A stretch of 64,000 bases of DNA from Fodinibacter luteus (GCF_039541575.1 NZ_BAABGM010000011.1:155286-219285); one strand, 5' to 3'; shown: positions 42,867 through 52,291, counted from the first letter of the stretch. Notes: generated by a model not told the origin, from the sequence alone. Numbers and translations are program-made.

Positions 42867-43991
42867 GTGAGCACGCAGGCGGAGGCTTCGGTCACGTGGC
42901 CTCAGGCGCTGTCATGGCGCCTGCAACGGCACCTCCTGGATCCCGTGGGGTCGGGGTCGGTCGCCGACGTGGTGCGCCGGCTGGGCGCGGTCCTTTCCAT
43001 GGATGAGTCGCTCGCCGAGCTCGCTGTGCGGACCCGCCTCGCGACGTCCCGTCCGGGCGAGCTCGCGAAGGCCATTGCCGACGGAGAGGTCATCGAGGTG
43101 TTCGCCTTTCGCGGCTCGATGCACCACCTCTCGCCGGAGGAGGGCGGCATCTACCTGGCTCTGCGGTCGGCGGGCCGGCAGTGGGAGCGCGCGAGCTGGG
43201 TGGAGTACTACGGGCTCACTCCCGCCGCTTGGCCGGACTTTCGGGCTGCGGTGCGCGAAGCGCTGGGCGACCAGCCGTTGACCCTCGTCGAGCTGGGCGA
43301 GGCCGTGTCGCGACACCGCGCGTACCGGCACCTCAAACCGGTGTTCGACGAGGGCGCGAGCACCCTGATCAAGCCACTCACCTGGCAGGGTGACATGAGC
43401 TTCGGCCCGCCGAGAGACGGCCAACGCACCTTCCGTCGCGTCGACACCAACCCGAGGTGGCGCGGCATCCCCGACCTCGACGACGCCGGCCCGCGGGCTA
43501 TCACGGCGTACCTGGGCACGTACGGGCCGGCGACGCGTGACCACCTCCACTACTGGCTCGTCGACGGCCTCAGCGCGGGCCGGCGACGCGTCGACTCGTG
43601 GTTCGCGGCGCTCGGCGACGAGCTGGCAGCGGTGGATGTCGAGGGCACGCAGGCCTACGTCCTGCGCACCGACGTCGCCGCGCTCGAGTCTGCGCAGCCG
43701 TCCCGGGCGGTGCGGCTCCTTCCCGGGCACGACCAGTGGGTCATCGGCCCCGGCACCAAGGACACCCACGTCACCCCCTCGTCACGACGAGAGCTCATGA
43801 CTCGCAAGGCCAACCCGGTGATCGCCGGCGGGGTGGTGTGCGGAACCTGGGCCCGGCGCGGCGACGAGTTGACGGTGACCTGGCTCGACGAGCAACGGCG
43901 ACCCGACTCGGTCATCGAGGAGCAGGTCGGCCGCCTGTCCGACCTCCTCGGAACGGACCTGGGACTGCGCCTGATCCCCCACAGGGGGTAG
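42867..43991 (+). CDS. Winged-helix DNA-binding protein, AlkZ-like (HTH_42)
   Basis: This 374-residue protein resembles the HTH_42/AlkZ-like family. It has tandem winged helices, with ALSWRLQRHLLDPVG at the start, EVFAFRGSMHHLSPEE in the first third, and the C-terminal LLPGHDQWVIGPGTKDTHV and VICAGG-like IAGGVVCGTWARR segments. Some relatives (AlkZ/YcaQ) are DNA glycosylases that unhook crosslinks; many actinobacterial paralogues are uncharacterised. GTG 42867 follows the permease by about 80 bases. Catalytic competence cannot be judged by eye. Confidence 0.82.
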   Translation: MSTQAEASVTWPQALSWRLQRHLLDPVGSGSVADVVRRLGAVLSMDESLAELAVRTRLATSRPGELAKAIADGEVIEVFAFRGSMHHLSPEEGGIYLALRSAGRQWERASWVEYYGLTPAAWPDFRAAVREALGDQPLTLVELGEAVSRHRAYRHLKPVFDEGASTLIKPLTWQGDMSFGPPRDGQRTFRRVDTNPRWRGIPDLDDAGPRAITAYLGTYGPATRDHLHYWLVDGLSAGRRRVDSWFAALGDELAAVDVEGTQAYVLRTDVAALESAQPSRAVRLLPGHDQWVIGPGTKDTHVTPSSRRELMTRKANPVIAGGVVCGTWARRGDELTVTWLDEQRRPDSVIEEQVGRLSDLLGTDLGLRLIPHRG

Positions 43992-44119
43992 CCGGAGTTC
44001 AGGGACGGAATGGACGCCCGTCAGCCACCGGGAGATGCGTGCGGGCGCGGACTCGGCGGGCCCGGACGAGGCGAGGGGGTCGTCGCGCGACTGGACGATG
44101 AGGGTGGGCACGGATCCCG

Positions 44120-45400
44120 TCACGAATCGACGCGGCACTCGACGCGTGTGGCCCAGTCGGGGGTGGCCGGGAGCTGCTGGTGGCGGCGACCCAGGACGGC
44201 GGCGATGACGGCCGCGCCGGGCGGTGGTGCCGCCGGCCACGGGGTGTCGGCGTCGGTGAAGGTGACGACGACATCGGGCCGGGGCCGCTGGCGGTCGACG
44301 GCGGCGAAGCCGTGGCGTAGGTCGGTGCCCCCGGCGCCGGCGAGAGTTGCGTCGCGGGCGCTGCGCAGCTGCTGGACGGTGTGCACCGCCGCGTCCACGC
44401 TGTAGAAGGTGAGTGCGGTGCCCGGGACGGCGAGCGCGAGGAGGACGGCGTCGACCTCGCCCAGGGCGCGGGCGAGGAGCTGGTCGTCGACACTGGCCGA
44501 GGTGTCGACGATGACGGCGACGTCGGGCACCGGTCGGCGCTGCCCGGGCAGGACGACGCCCGGCACCGACCCCGCGCGTCGCGAGGGTCGCAGGTAGGTG
44601 TACTCGCCCCGGCCGGCGGCCCAGCCCACGGCCCGGCGTACGGCGCCGGCGAGCAGCGGTTCCCACGCGACGGTGGGCTCGAGCATCTGCTGCACCCAGC
44701 GCAGCGCGTACCCGGGGTCGGTGCCGCGCCGGGTGTGGTGGCCGCGGAACTCGACCGCGACGGCATCCCGGATCGCCCGTGCGCCGGCCGTGGTCACGAC
44801 GCCGGCCTGGTCCTCGTCGGGTCCGAGCTCGTGGCTGCGCCGGATGCCGTCGGCGCCGCTGCCGCACCCGTCTGCCGGTCCCAGCCCGGCTGCGTCGGTC
44901 TCGTCGGCCGGTGTCGGCAGCCCGGACAGCGCGGCGTAGTACTCCTCCGCGGACCGGTTGGGCGGCAGCGACAGGTCCGAGGCCCGGGCCAGGCGGCTCG
45001 GGCGCAGCTCGTCCGGGTCGAGCGTCGCCGCGACGGTGGCGTCGGTGGCGGTGGTCCACGCCGGGGCGGTCGAGGAGTCGACGCCCATGGTGCGCGCTCG
45101 CCCCGTGTGGTCGGACAGCAGGTGCCAGACGAGGTGGGCCAGCTCGCGGGCGACGTCGGGCACGGACGCGGCGGCCAGCCAGTCCTCGTTGACGTAGACG
45201 CGCCACCACTCGTCGCACGTCATCGTCGGCACCTCAGGGGCGGGCACCGTCACCAGCGCGTACAGGGCGTGCGAGAGGTAGGGCAGGTCGCGGGGTCGCT
45301 CCGCCGACCGGCGCCCGCTGCCGTCGGGGGGCGGGCTGACCAGCCACAGCTTCGCGGCGGTGAGCTTGCGGTCGTCCACGACCGCGCCGTCGCCCGTCAC
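44120..45400 (-). CDS. VWA-domain metallopeptidase-like protein (DUF2201 type)
   Basis: The 426-residue protein has an N-terminal metallopeptidase-like helical region (ELAHLVWHLLSDHTGRA, an HxxxH-type metal motif) and a C-terminal von Willebrand A domain with MIDAS segment VAVIVDTSASVDDQLL. It is paired with the MoxR ATPase by a GTGA overlap, the standard MoxR/VWA chaperone-like arrangement in which the ATPase remodels a VWA-bound client. The N-terminal HELxH-like motif is atypical (ELAHLVWH), so peptidase activity is uncertain. Confidence 0.83.
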   Translation of the reverse strand: MTGDGAVVDDRKLTAAKLWLVSPPPDGSGRRSAERPRDLPYLSHALYALVTVPAPEVPTMTCDEWWRVYVNEDWLAAASVPDVARELAHLVWHLLSDHTGRARTMGVDSSTAPAWTTATDATVAATLDPDELRPSRLARASDLSLPPNRSAEEYYAALSGLPTPADETDAAGLGPADGCGSGADGIRRSHELGPDEDQAGVVTTAGARAIRDAVAVEFRGHHTRRGTDPGYALRWVQQMLEPTVAWEPLLAGAVRRAVGWAAGRGEYTYLRPSRRAGSVPGVVLPGQRRPVPDVAVIVDTSASVDDQLLARALGEVDAVLLALAVPGTALTFYSVDAAVHTVQQLRSARDATLAGAGGTDLRHGFAAVDRQRPRPDVVVTFTDADTPWPAAPPPGAAVIAAVLGRRHQQLPATPDWATRVECRVDS

Positions 45401-46530
45401 CGCGCCGTGGGCAGGAGGCCCGCGAGGGCCAGCGCCGGCGCGAACACGGAGATGTCCGCGGGCATCGGGGTTCCCTCGGGTCGCACCTCGGGCCGCAGCA
45501 GTGAGCGCACGACCGGCACGGCGGGGTCCAGGCTGGCCTGCTGTGCTGCCCGTGCGCACAGGCGCACCGCCGCGACCCACCGGTCGGGGGTGGTGTCGCG
45601 CGAGACCGCGGCGTGCACGGACTGCAGGGTGACGAACACCCGGTCCGCCCGCATCCCGGCGAACGATGCGGCCTCGACATCGCCGAGGAGCACCTCCGGG
45701 TCGGGCAGGTCCTGGGCGGCCGACCACGTGAGGTACTCGTGGGCCACGGCATCCCCGACCGCGCCGGCGACGAGCAGGCGGTGCACCTGCGGTGAGACCC
45801 CGAGGGACTTGGCGAACGCGACGAGGCGTGCCGCGTAGCTCCACGTGCGGGGGGTGGGGAACGCCCGACCCCGTGCCCCGGCATCCTTGGGGATGACACT
45901 GAGCTGCGACTCGCGCGCGCGGAGGAACCCCGCGACGAGCACGAGCTCGTCGGCGAGGCGACGGTCGTACCCCAGCGGCACCTCGTGGACCGGCAACGAG
46001 GGCCACCGACCGCTGACCAGCCCGTCGCTGTACACCTCGAGGGGCAGCGCCCAGTCGAGGTGGATGAACCGGGATGTCGTGGGCGCGGCGAGCTCCCACC
46101 CGGCGGCCGCGACGTCGGAGGGGTTCGCGGCCGCGACGAACGCGACCGTCTCGGGCAGCTGCAGCGCCCCCACCTCGTAGTGGGTCAGCGGCCGCAGCGC
46201 CGCCGCCTGCAGCGACGGTGAGGCCGTGGAGAACTCGTCGAAGAACGCGATCGACGGCCGCCCCGCCGCTACCAGCCGGCGCGCCCACGCCGGCGGCGCC
46301 AGCGACACCGTCCCGTCGGGTCCGACAACCGGCAGGCCCGCGAAGTCGGAGGGCTCGGAATGGGTGATGATCACCGTCTCGACGTGCCACCCCAAGGAGC
46401 GCGCGGACTCCACCGCCGCCGTCTTCCCCTCGCCGGGGTTGCCCCACAGCAGCACCGGCACCCGTGCGCTGACGCAGATGCCCAGCGCCTGCAGCGTGTG
46501 CTCGTAGTCGACCCTGCTCGTGACCGCCAC
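45397..46530 (-). CDS. MoxR-like AAA ATPase
   Basis: This 377-residue AAA protein has Walker A LLWGNPGEGKTAAV, Walker B SIAFFDEFSTASP, sensor 1 VAFVAAANPSD and an arginine-finger-like TTSRF. MoxR ATPases act as chaperones for metal insertion or complex assembly with VWA partners. It overlaps the VWA gene downstream. The protein at 46641, upstream on the same strand, is probably the third component. Confidence 0.9.
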   Translation of the reverse strand: MAVTSRVDYEHTLQALGICVSARVPVLLWGNPGEGKTAAVESARSLGWHVETVIITHSEPSDFAGLPVVGPDGTVSLAPPAWARRLVAAGRPSIAFFDEFSTASPSLQAAALRPLTHYEVGALQLPETVAFVAAANPSDVAAAGWELAAPTTSRFIHLDWALPLEVYSDGLVSGRWPSLPVHEVPLGYDRRLADELVLVAGFLRARESQLSVIPKDAGARGRAFPTPRTWSYAARLVAFAKSLGVSPQVHRLLVAGAVGDAVAHEYLTWSAAQDLPDPEVLLGDVEAASFAGMRADRVFVTLQSVHAAVSRDTTPDRWVAAVRLCARAAQQASLDPAVPVVRSLLRPEVRPEGTPMPADISVFAPALALAGLLPTAR

Positions 46531-46640
46531 CGGTGGGCTCCCCTTCCTTGGGTGCGGGTCTCGCGACCCGATGTGCGGACACCCTGCCCGACGCCACCGA
46601 CAGCCCCGCCGCGGTCAGCGCGCCGCAGCATCCTGTCCCG

Positions 46641-47783
46641 TCAGCCGGCCGCCCTCAGGCACCGGTCGACCGCCTGGACGTCGCGCAGGTGCCCGGCTTG
46701 GCGCACTCCTCGCCGGATGACCGCGTGCACGGCGTGGCGGGTGCCGAGCACCTCGAGCAGCACCGCCAGGTCGGTGCGGGCGACCGCCGCCGGCCGACCC
46801 GCGAGCAGTGCGTCCACCTCGGCGCACAGCAGGTCGAGCGCGCGGGTCGACGGGGTGGCAGCGGTGATGCCGTGGTCGCGCAGCACGAGGAAGTGGCCGA
46901 GCGTGGGGGTGCACCCGGCCAGGGCCCACGTGCCGAGCTCGCGGGCGAGCACCGGGGCCGGCGCCGCCAGCGCCGTCGCCAGGGCGTACGCCCGCTGCAC
47001 CGGCACCGCGACGTCGAGCAGGGCCAGCAGCGCCCTGCGGGGCACACCGAGCGCGAGCCACCCGCCCCACTGCGCCGCGGGCGCGCGGTCGTGCGGCGCG
47101 TCCTGCCACGCGAGCCACGTGGCGATATCGGGGTCGGGGCACCGGGCGACCGCCTCGCCGAGCCACTCAGGGTCGACCGACCGGTACACCAGTGCGAGGA
47201 AGTAGGCCACCGGCAGCGGCTCGCGAACCCCCACGGCCACGGCCGCGAGCCGCTCCACCTGATCCGGTGCGATGCCACACACCCACAGGTCGTCCAGCCC
47301 CCCCGGCTCGCGCACCAGCGCCTCCGCCCGGTGGCGCGGCGCCTGCTGGAAGGAACCCCGGATCCTCTCGAACCCCGCCAGGACCTCCTCGAACTGGGCC
47401 TCGTCCAGCGGGCGCCGCCGCCGCGCACGCACCGCCTTGACGAGGTGGGTGGCCGAGCGGAGGTGACGGGCGGCCTGGACGATGCCCGCGAACTCCCGAG
47501 ACCGGCAGCAGGCATGCGTGCGCCGCACGGTCCACCCGCCGGCCTTGGTGGGCTCGACCTCGGCCGTGACGGGGTTGGTAAGCACGTCGATCACGCTGCG
47601 CAGCGCGGGAATGGTCATATCGACCAGCTCGACGCAGGAGCAGTAACCACCCAGCGCCATGCCCACCCGCTCCGCGTCCAGGTCGTGCGGGGTCGTGACC
47701 GACCAGTCCGGGTGGATCGTCACCCGGTGGGTCCGGGCGTCCTGCGCGGTGGGGCTCGCCCGACACCGCACGACGAGCTCCAT
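46641..47783 (-). CDS. Hypothetical Cys-containing protein upstream of MoxR/VWA
   Basis: The 380-residue protein starts MELVVRCRASPTAQ and has GGYCSCVEL in the N-terminal third, THACCRSREFAG near 100, and an alanine-rich all-helical remainder with possible HEAT-like pairs. The CxC and CC sites could bind metal or form a disulfide. GGGGAGCC precedes ATG 47783. I do not recognise the family. It is 110 bases upstream of the MoxR gene on the same strand, so a client or adaptor of the MoxR/VWA pair is a reasonable guess. Confidence 0.75.
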   Translation of the reverse strand: MELVVRCRASPTAQDARTHRVTIHPDWSVTTPHDLDAERVGMALGGYCSCVELVDMTIPALRSVIDVLTNPVTAEVEPTKAGGWTVRRTHACCRSREFAGIVQAARHLRSATHLVKAVRARRRRPLDEAQFEEVLAGFERIRGSFQQAPRHRAEALVREPGGLDDLWVCGIAPDQVERLAAVAVGVREPLPVAYFLALVYRSVDPEWLGEAVARCPDPDIATWLAWQDAPHDRAPAAQWGGWLALGVPRRALLALLDVAVPVQRAYALATALAAPAPVLARELGTWALAGCTPTLGHFLVLRDHGITAATPSTRALDLLCAEVDALLAGRPAAVARTDLAVLLEVLGTRHAVHAVIRRGVRQAGHLRDVQAVDRCLRAAG

Positions 47784-48126
47784 CGGCTCCCCTTCCGGCT
47801 CCCCACCCGGCACCGGGCCGGCTCCAGGGGTGCTGCGGGTCATCCCACCGACTGTGACAGAGCCCGAGGACGAAGAGAAGACCGTTCGACCCGTGGAAGC
47901 CCTGACAGCCGGTTCGGACGCCGCCACTCAGCGGAGGTGGTGCGGTCCTCCGCCGCCCCTCCTCCAGTGGGCTCCCTTCGTTGATACCCCTGATACGCCG
48001 ACCCATCGTTTCTGTCTGGCTAGCGTGACACACGAACCTGTCTACAGACCCTGACAAATATGTATGTCACGGTAACATGACAACTGCGAACATCACGTTT
48101 TCCAGACAGAAGTCAGGGGAGGCCTC
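47784..48126. other. Promoter region of hipBA and the MoxR module
   Basis: This 343-base divergent region is noticeably AT-richer near 48000-48110. It includes repeated TGTCW/WGACA-type half-sites (TCTGTCTGG, GTGACACAC, CTGTCTACAGAC, CTGACAAAT, TGTCACGGTAACATGACA). I see no gene in it. Several half-sites upstream of hipB suggest autoregulation by more than one HipB dimer. Confidence 0.55.
48065..48082. promoter_or_regulatory. Imperfect palindrome, candidate HipB operator
   Basis: TGTCACGGTAACATGACA is an 18-base imperfect palindrome (14 of 18 positions symmetrical, outer arms TGTCA/TGACA) centred about 53 bases upstream of the hipB start. Autorepression by the HipB or HipAB complex through such palindromes is the rule in this family. 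Confidence 0.55.
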
Positions 48127-48396
48127 ATGCTCACCACCGTGCGCGACCTGGGAGCCGCCGTCCGCGCTGCCCGGCACGAGGGCGGGCTGAGCCAGCAGGT
48201 TCTGGCTGACCGCGCTGGCGTCCCGCGACAGTGGGTGTCTCGGCTCGAGACCGGATCGAACCCCGGCGCCGAGCTCCGCAAGGTGCTCGACGTGCTCGCC
48301 GCGCTCGGCCTGGCCGTCGAGTTGGGGCCATCGCCCGAGCCCAGCTCCTTGAACGAGGACCCCTTTGCTGACATGTTCGCCGGCGAAACGTCATGA
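48127..48396 (+). CDS. hipB: HipB-type antitoxin, XRE helix-turn-helix
   Basis: This 89-residue protein has an XRE/Cro helix-turn-helix (AAVRAARHEGGLSQQVLADR, GVPRQWVSRLE) and a short acidic tail. It would bind the operator upstream and neutralise HipA. The GGGGAGG site lies at 48116-48122. The stop overlaps the hipA start (ATGA), as usual for antitoxin-toxin pairs. Confidence 0.92.
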   Translation: MLTTVRDLGAAVRAARHEGGLSQQVLADRAGVPRQWVSRLETGSNPGAELRKVLDVLAALGLAVELGPSPEPSSLNEDPFADMFAGETS

Positions 48397-49682
48397 CCGA
48401 GATGAACGTCTTCCTCGACGGCGCCCTGGCCGGCAGGGTGGAGCAGGCGACCGGTGGCGCCCTGAGCTTCACCTACGACGTCGGGTACACCGCCGGGCGG
48501 AGCCCGACCCCGCTGTCGCTGTCCATGCCGCTGTCCGGGCGGCGTCACGGCAACCGCGTCGTGTCGGCATGGCTGGATGGTCTGCTGCCTGACAACGCTG
48601 CCGTGCGCGAGGAATGGGGTCGCCGCTTCCAGGTGTCGGCGCGCAACCCCTTCGCACTGCTGCGACACGTCGGGCGGGACGCCGCCGGGGCTGTGCAGGT
48701 GCTGCCGGTCGACGTGGACCCCCCGGACGCAGCCCAGCGCACCCGGGACGTGCGCCGCCTGTCCGAGGCCGAAGTCTGCGCCATGCTGCGTGAGCTGACC
48801 GTGCGCGATGCCGGCTGGGAGGTCGGGGCCCGCTCGGGCCGGTGGAGCCTGGCCGGCGCTCAGACCAAGGTCGCGCTGCACCTGCTCGACGACGGCGCCT
48901 GGGGTGTGCCGAACGACTCCACTCCGACGACCCACATCCTGAAGCCCACGCGCGCGAACACCCGCTTCGGCGACCTGCACGTCAACGAGTTCGTGTGTCT
49001 GCGTGCCGCAGGGCTGCTCGGGCTGCGCGTCGCCCAGGTCGAGCTCGTCGACTTCAGCGGCGCGAAGACCCTGGTCTCCACTCGCTACGACCGGCGCCGC
49101 GACCGTGGCGGCCAGTGGCTGCGTCTGCACCAGGAGGATTTACTCCAGGCGATGAGCTACCCGTCGTCGAAGAAGTACCAGGCCGACGCAGGCCCGAGCG
49201 TCAGGAACGTCGCGGCGCTGCTCGGCACGCTGGGGCTTGCCGACCGCGAAGCGGTGCGGACGGCGTTCTTCGACGCGTTTGCGTTCAACGTGCTCGTTGG
49301 AGGCACGGACGCACATGCGAAGAACTACAGCCTGCTGCTGCGAGGCCCTCGGGTCGCCTTGGCGCCTCTGTACGACGCGGCCAGCTACGCGCCGTACCTG
49401 CAGCCGGGTGAAGCCGTGCGCAGCTCGATGAAGGTTGGCAGGGCATGGCAGGTGCGCGACGTGACGGTCGAGGACTGGGTCGATGTTGCGACCGCCCTCG
49501 AGCTGCATCCCGAGCTCGCGCTCGACCGGGTTGAGTCGCTGCGCAGCCGACTGCCCGAGGCGGTGGCAGAAGCGGCCGAGACGGCACCGGCATCGTTCAC
49601 GAAGGACGCGCACCGGGTGGCAGCTGCGGTCGGCCGCCAGAGGCACCTGCACGTCCCGCGGCTGCCCCACGCACGTCGCTAG
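48393..49682 (+). CDS. hipA: HipA-type serine/threonine kinase toxin
   Basis: This 429-residue kinase has the N-terminal HipA couple domain (LPLSGRRHGNRVVSAWLDGL), the P-loop-like SLAGAQTKVAL, and the catalytic and metal motifs GGTDAHAKNYSLL and LAPLYDAASY. HipA kinases phosphorylate translation targets such as glutamyl-tRNA synthetase and cause growth arrest. All key residues seem present, so it should be active. It overlaps hipB by four bases. Confidence 0.93.
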   Translation: MTEMNVFLDGALAGRVEQATGGALSFTYDVGYTAGRSPTPLSLSMPLSGRRHGNRVVSAWLDGLLPDNAAVREEWGRRFQVSARNPFALLRHVGRDAAGAVQVLPVDVDPPDAAQRTRDVRRLSEAEVCAMLRELTVRDAGWEVGARSGRWSLAGAQTKVALHLLDDGAWGVPNDSTPTTHILKPTRANTRFGDLHVNEFVCLRAAGLLGLRVAQVELVDFSGAKTLVSTRYDRRRDRGGQWLRLHQEDLLQAMSYPSSKKYQADAGPSVRNVAALLGTLGLADREAVRTAFFDAFAFNVLVGGTDAHAKNYSLLLRGPRVALAPLYDAASYAPYLQPGEAVRSSMKVGRAWQVRDVTVEDWVDVATALELHPELALDRVESLRSRLPEAVAEAAETAPASFTKDAHRVAAAVGRQRHLHVPRLPHARR

Positions 49683-49756
49683 GAATCGGGACGCCCCAAG
49701 CACATCATCGGGTACGTTGGCGAACTCGGAAGGCGGATCCTGGGAGTGGAGCTGCG

Positions 49757-50144
49757 TTGATCGTCCTTCACCGCTGGTGGTCGACCGAGCGCGATCCCAG
49801 GGGGGAGCTGATCGTGTGGGCCGAGGACTCCGAGGCGCCGACTCAGCCACCGGTTCGTCGATCGTGAGCTGCGCGGCAGCGAGGCGTCACCTGGTGCGGT
49901 GGAGCCTTCGGGGCCGACTTCCGAGGGTCTGCGGCTGGGGGCGATGATGGCGCTGGCCGACGTGGTGCCGGCGGATGGCGACTTCTGGAGCGGCGCGCCC
50001 GTCGCGGCGCTGCCTGTGCAGCCGGAGCTGCCGACGGACCTGTTGCTGCGCCAGCTCCCCGTACCGGGGGCGCCCCTGGGCGGCGCGGGTCTCGTCACCT
50101 TCCTCGAGCCGTTGTACAGGGCGCTCGGAGAGTCGCCCGACTGA
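49757..50144 (+). pseudogene. Remnant of a SNF2-family helicase N-terminus
   Basis: A TTG-initiated frame (49757-49867) reads LIVLHRWWSTERDPRGELIV then WAEDSEAPTQ, close to the LHGFW...LWAEDS start of actinobacterial SNF2/HelZ helicases. A shift of one base near 49846 restores a second frame (HRFVDRELRGSE to GLVTFLEPLYRALGESPD, stop at 50144). That frame includes PVAALPVQPELPTDLLLRQL, like the following part of the same family. The entire helicase core is missing. I read it as a truncated, frameshifted gene; the family link is by eye only. Confidence 0.5.
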
Positions 50145-50222
50145 GGAGAGGCGGCAGTAGGTCGACCCCAGAATCCTGATCACCCTGGGCCGGTCCCACG
50201 GGATGGGATCAACAGCCCGACG

Positions 50223-50894
50223 TCAGCTTCGGGCCGGCGGCGGGTGCCCCTCGGACGCCTGGACGACGACGATGCCGTGACCGGAGAGGGCGAGTTGGTA
50301 TGCCTCGCCGGAGCCACGGCCGATCACCGCGCCCATCTTCGCCGTCTTGCGGATCGAGGACTGCAGGCCCGCCGACCACAGCACGGCGGCCTGCATGTCG
50401 ACGAAGGTGGGGATGTCGACCTGCAGCACCACCGGAGTGCCATGAGCAACCACCGCGATCAGGCCGCTACCGGTGAACGTCGTGTTGAACAGGCCGCCGC
50501 TGGCCATGGAGGCTCCCTCGACCCGCTTGATGTCCCACGTCAGGCTGCTCTCGAAGGCGAGCACGGCGTTGCCGTTGACGGTGACGGACTCGTTCTCGAG
50601 CTCGAGGATGAAGATCTCGTCGGCCTCCTGGGCGAGGAAGACGTCGCCGCTGCCGGACACCTTCATCAGCGCCATACCCTCGCCGGTCAGGGCCTTCTTG
50701 AACATCTTGCCGAGGCCGCCGCTGCCCTCGTAGGCGAAGTCGACGTCGCCCTGGTAGGCCACCATCGACCCCTGGCGGGCGTAGAAGTAGCCACCTGTCC
50801 CACTGAGGTCGACCTTGAGCATCCGCTCGTTCTGAAGCATGAAGCGACCGGGGGTGCCGGACCGCTCGGACCGGTCGAGGAGTTCTCCGCGCAT
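50223..50894 (-). CDS. AIM24 family protein
   Basis: The 223-residue beta-rich protein contains the AIM24/TIGR00266 features LKVDLSGTGGYFYARQGSMV, GEGMALMKVSGSGDVFLA, and the C-terminal GRGSGEAYQLALSGHGIVVV. AIM24-like proteins are widespread in actinobacteria with no firm bacterial function. It stands alone on the minus strand. Confidence 0.88.
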   Translation of the reverse strand: MRGELLDRSERSGTPGRFMLQNERMLKVDLSGTGGYFYARQGSMVAYQGDVDFAYEGSGGLGKMFKKALTGEGMALMKVSGSGDVFLAQEADEIFILELENESVTVNGNAVLAFESSLTWDIKRVEGASMASGGLFNTTFTGSGLIAVVAHGTPVVLQVDIPTFVDMQAAVLWSAGLQSSIRKTAKMGAVIGRGSGEAYQLALSGHGIVVVQASEGHPPPARS

Positions 50895-51769
50895 ACCCCC
50901 ACGCTAGGCCGTGATGCGCTGTGGCGCAGCACGCCCGGGTATGGCGGTCGACCTCACCGCCCGGCAAGCCGCACGGGAGCGGTGCAGCGACCTGGGACGT
51001 AAGGCGGCGGAGGCCTGGGCAATTGTGTGGTGACGGAACCAGGTCCAGCGGAACCGTCTCGACAGCACCAGCAGGCTGACCCCTGACCCCCTGCTTGCAA
51101 AATCCCCGAAGCGGCTGCCCGAGAGGGTCATTGAGCACGCGGGCGGCCATTGTGGGGTACTGGATCACGCCGGTTTCGCCCCTTACTGCAGTACTCTTAT
51201 GAGGTACGTCCGGGGGCAGGTCGGGGTAGGTCGAGCTCGCGATGAGGTCGCCTTGGTCCGGCGCGCCTCGCGTCAGGCGGAGCACCAAAACACCAGGCGA
51301 GGCGCGCAGCACCTTCAGATCGCAACGAACGAACGAATCCACAAACGTCGACAGAAGGCCACTGGCGCAGCCGTCCCAGGCCCCCACCGGTTCGTGCGGT
51401 CCGCGTGAGCGCGACGAGCCCCATCACTTCGCCCACTGGGGGCGCCCCACTGCGTGTTGGCGACGGGCGCGGCCTCTTCGCGGATACGCCGACGAGATGG
51501 CCGACACCGTCAGGAGATACACCCCCCGAGACCCTCAGCGTGTTGGCCGAGATGGGCCGCGAGATGCCTCCACGTCGTGCTCGGAATGGGGTCATGAGGC
51601 CCAAGCAGCCATCGTCGTCTTGGCCACGCTCTTACTTGATGGACTCCAGTCCTGTCGAGCCTCCTGCCGGCTGTCTGTGGCATCCACTACTGTCGCACCA
51701 TGTTGAAGCTTCGGCGGGACATCGTGGGGCGAGCCCATTGGAGACAGCCCCGCTTGTCTGGGGGGTGTC
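50895..51769. other. Intergenic region at the left edge of the low-GC segment
   Basis: About 875 bases with several overlapping short frames on both strands but none with a recognisable domain or convincing ribosome site. Composition falls from the GC-rich background toward the right, so an acquisition boundary probably lies around 51.2-51.7 kb. One perfect 11-bp hairpin is present (51261-51307). No tRNA is visible. Promoters for the CYTH/HD operon should lie here. Confidence 0.5.
51261..51307. repeat. 11-bp perfect inverted repeat
   Basis: GCGCGCCTCGC at 51261-51271 pairs with GCGAGGCGCGC at 51297-51307 around a 25-base loop rich in A and C. It lies about 460 bases upstream of the CYTH gene. 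It could be a terminator for leftward or rightward transcripts, or part of a structured RNA. Confidence 0.55.
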
Positions 51770-52291
51770 ATGGATCTTGATCCTGCCGACACACTCGATG
51801 ACCACGAGTGGGAGCGCAAGTTTTTGGTTGGGGATAGCACAATCCTTCGCGGGCTGGAGGGCTACCATATTGAGCAGGGTTACCTGTGGTCCTCAGGCGG
51901 ATTCAGCCTCAGGATTAGGCGAACCCTTCCTCTGGGGTCCGCCCTGGCCCCACACGAGGTTCCTTACCGACTGACGTTAAAGGGACCACGTGTGGGCAAT
52001 GGATTAGGTCGCTTGGAAATTGAGTCTCAAGTGCCAAACGAATATGGCCACGTCCTATTAGCAGAGGCGCAGTTGACTCTTCGCAAGCGACGATATCCCT
52101 ACATATCAGAGGGCGAGACATGGGATATCGACGTTTTCGAAGATGGTCTCGAAGGCCTCATTATCGCAGAGATCGAAGGGTCACGCGAACGCGTGGCTCT
52201 CGCGCGAATGCCTTGGTGGGCTTCCCTCGAGGTTACGTCGGATGAGCGGTATTCCAACGAGTCACTGGCCGCTCACGGGAGGCCAGAGTGA
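51770..52291 (+). CDS. CYTH/triphosphate tunnel metalloenzyme
   Basis: The 173-residue protein has the CYTH signature ExExK in EWERKFLV (Glu13, Glu15, Lys17), followed by tunnel-lining strands YRLTLKGPR, GRLEIESQV, TLRKRRYPY and the final DVFEDGLEGLIIAEIE. CYTH proteins bind divalent metal and act on triphosphates (triphosphatase, thiamine triphosphatase, class IV adenylate cyclase). GC content is near 50 percent, unlike the rest of the window. It overlaps the HD gene by four bases (GTGA). It may make or hydrolyse a nucleotide signal for this operon. Confidence 0.88.
   Translation: MDLDPADTLDDHEWERKFLVGDSTILRGLEGYHIEQGYLWSSGGFSLRIRRTLPLGSALAPHEVPYRLTLKGPRVGNGLGRLEIESQVPNEYGHVLLAEAQLTLRKRRYPYISEGETWDIDVFEDGLEGLIIAEIEGSRERVALARMPWWASLEVTSDERYSNESLAAHGRPE

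Noticed and set aside
50941..51033. 30-codon frame MAVDLTARQAARERCSDLGR
   Set aside because: Too short, no ribosome site and no partner; cannot be separated from chance.
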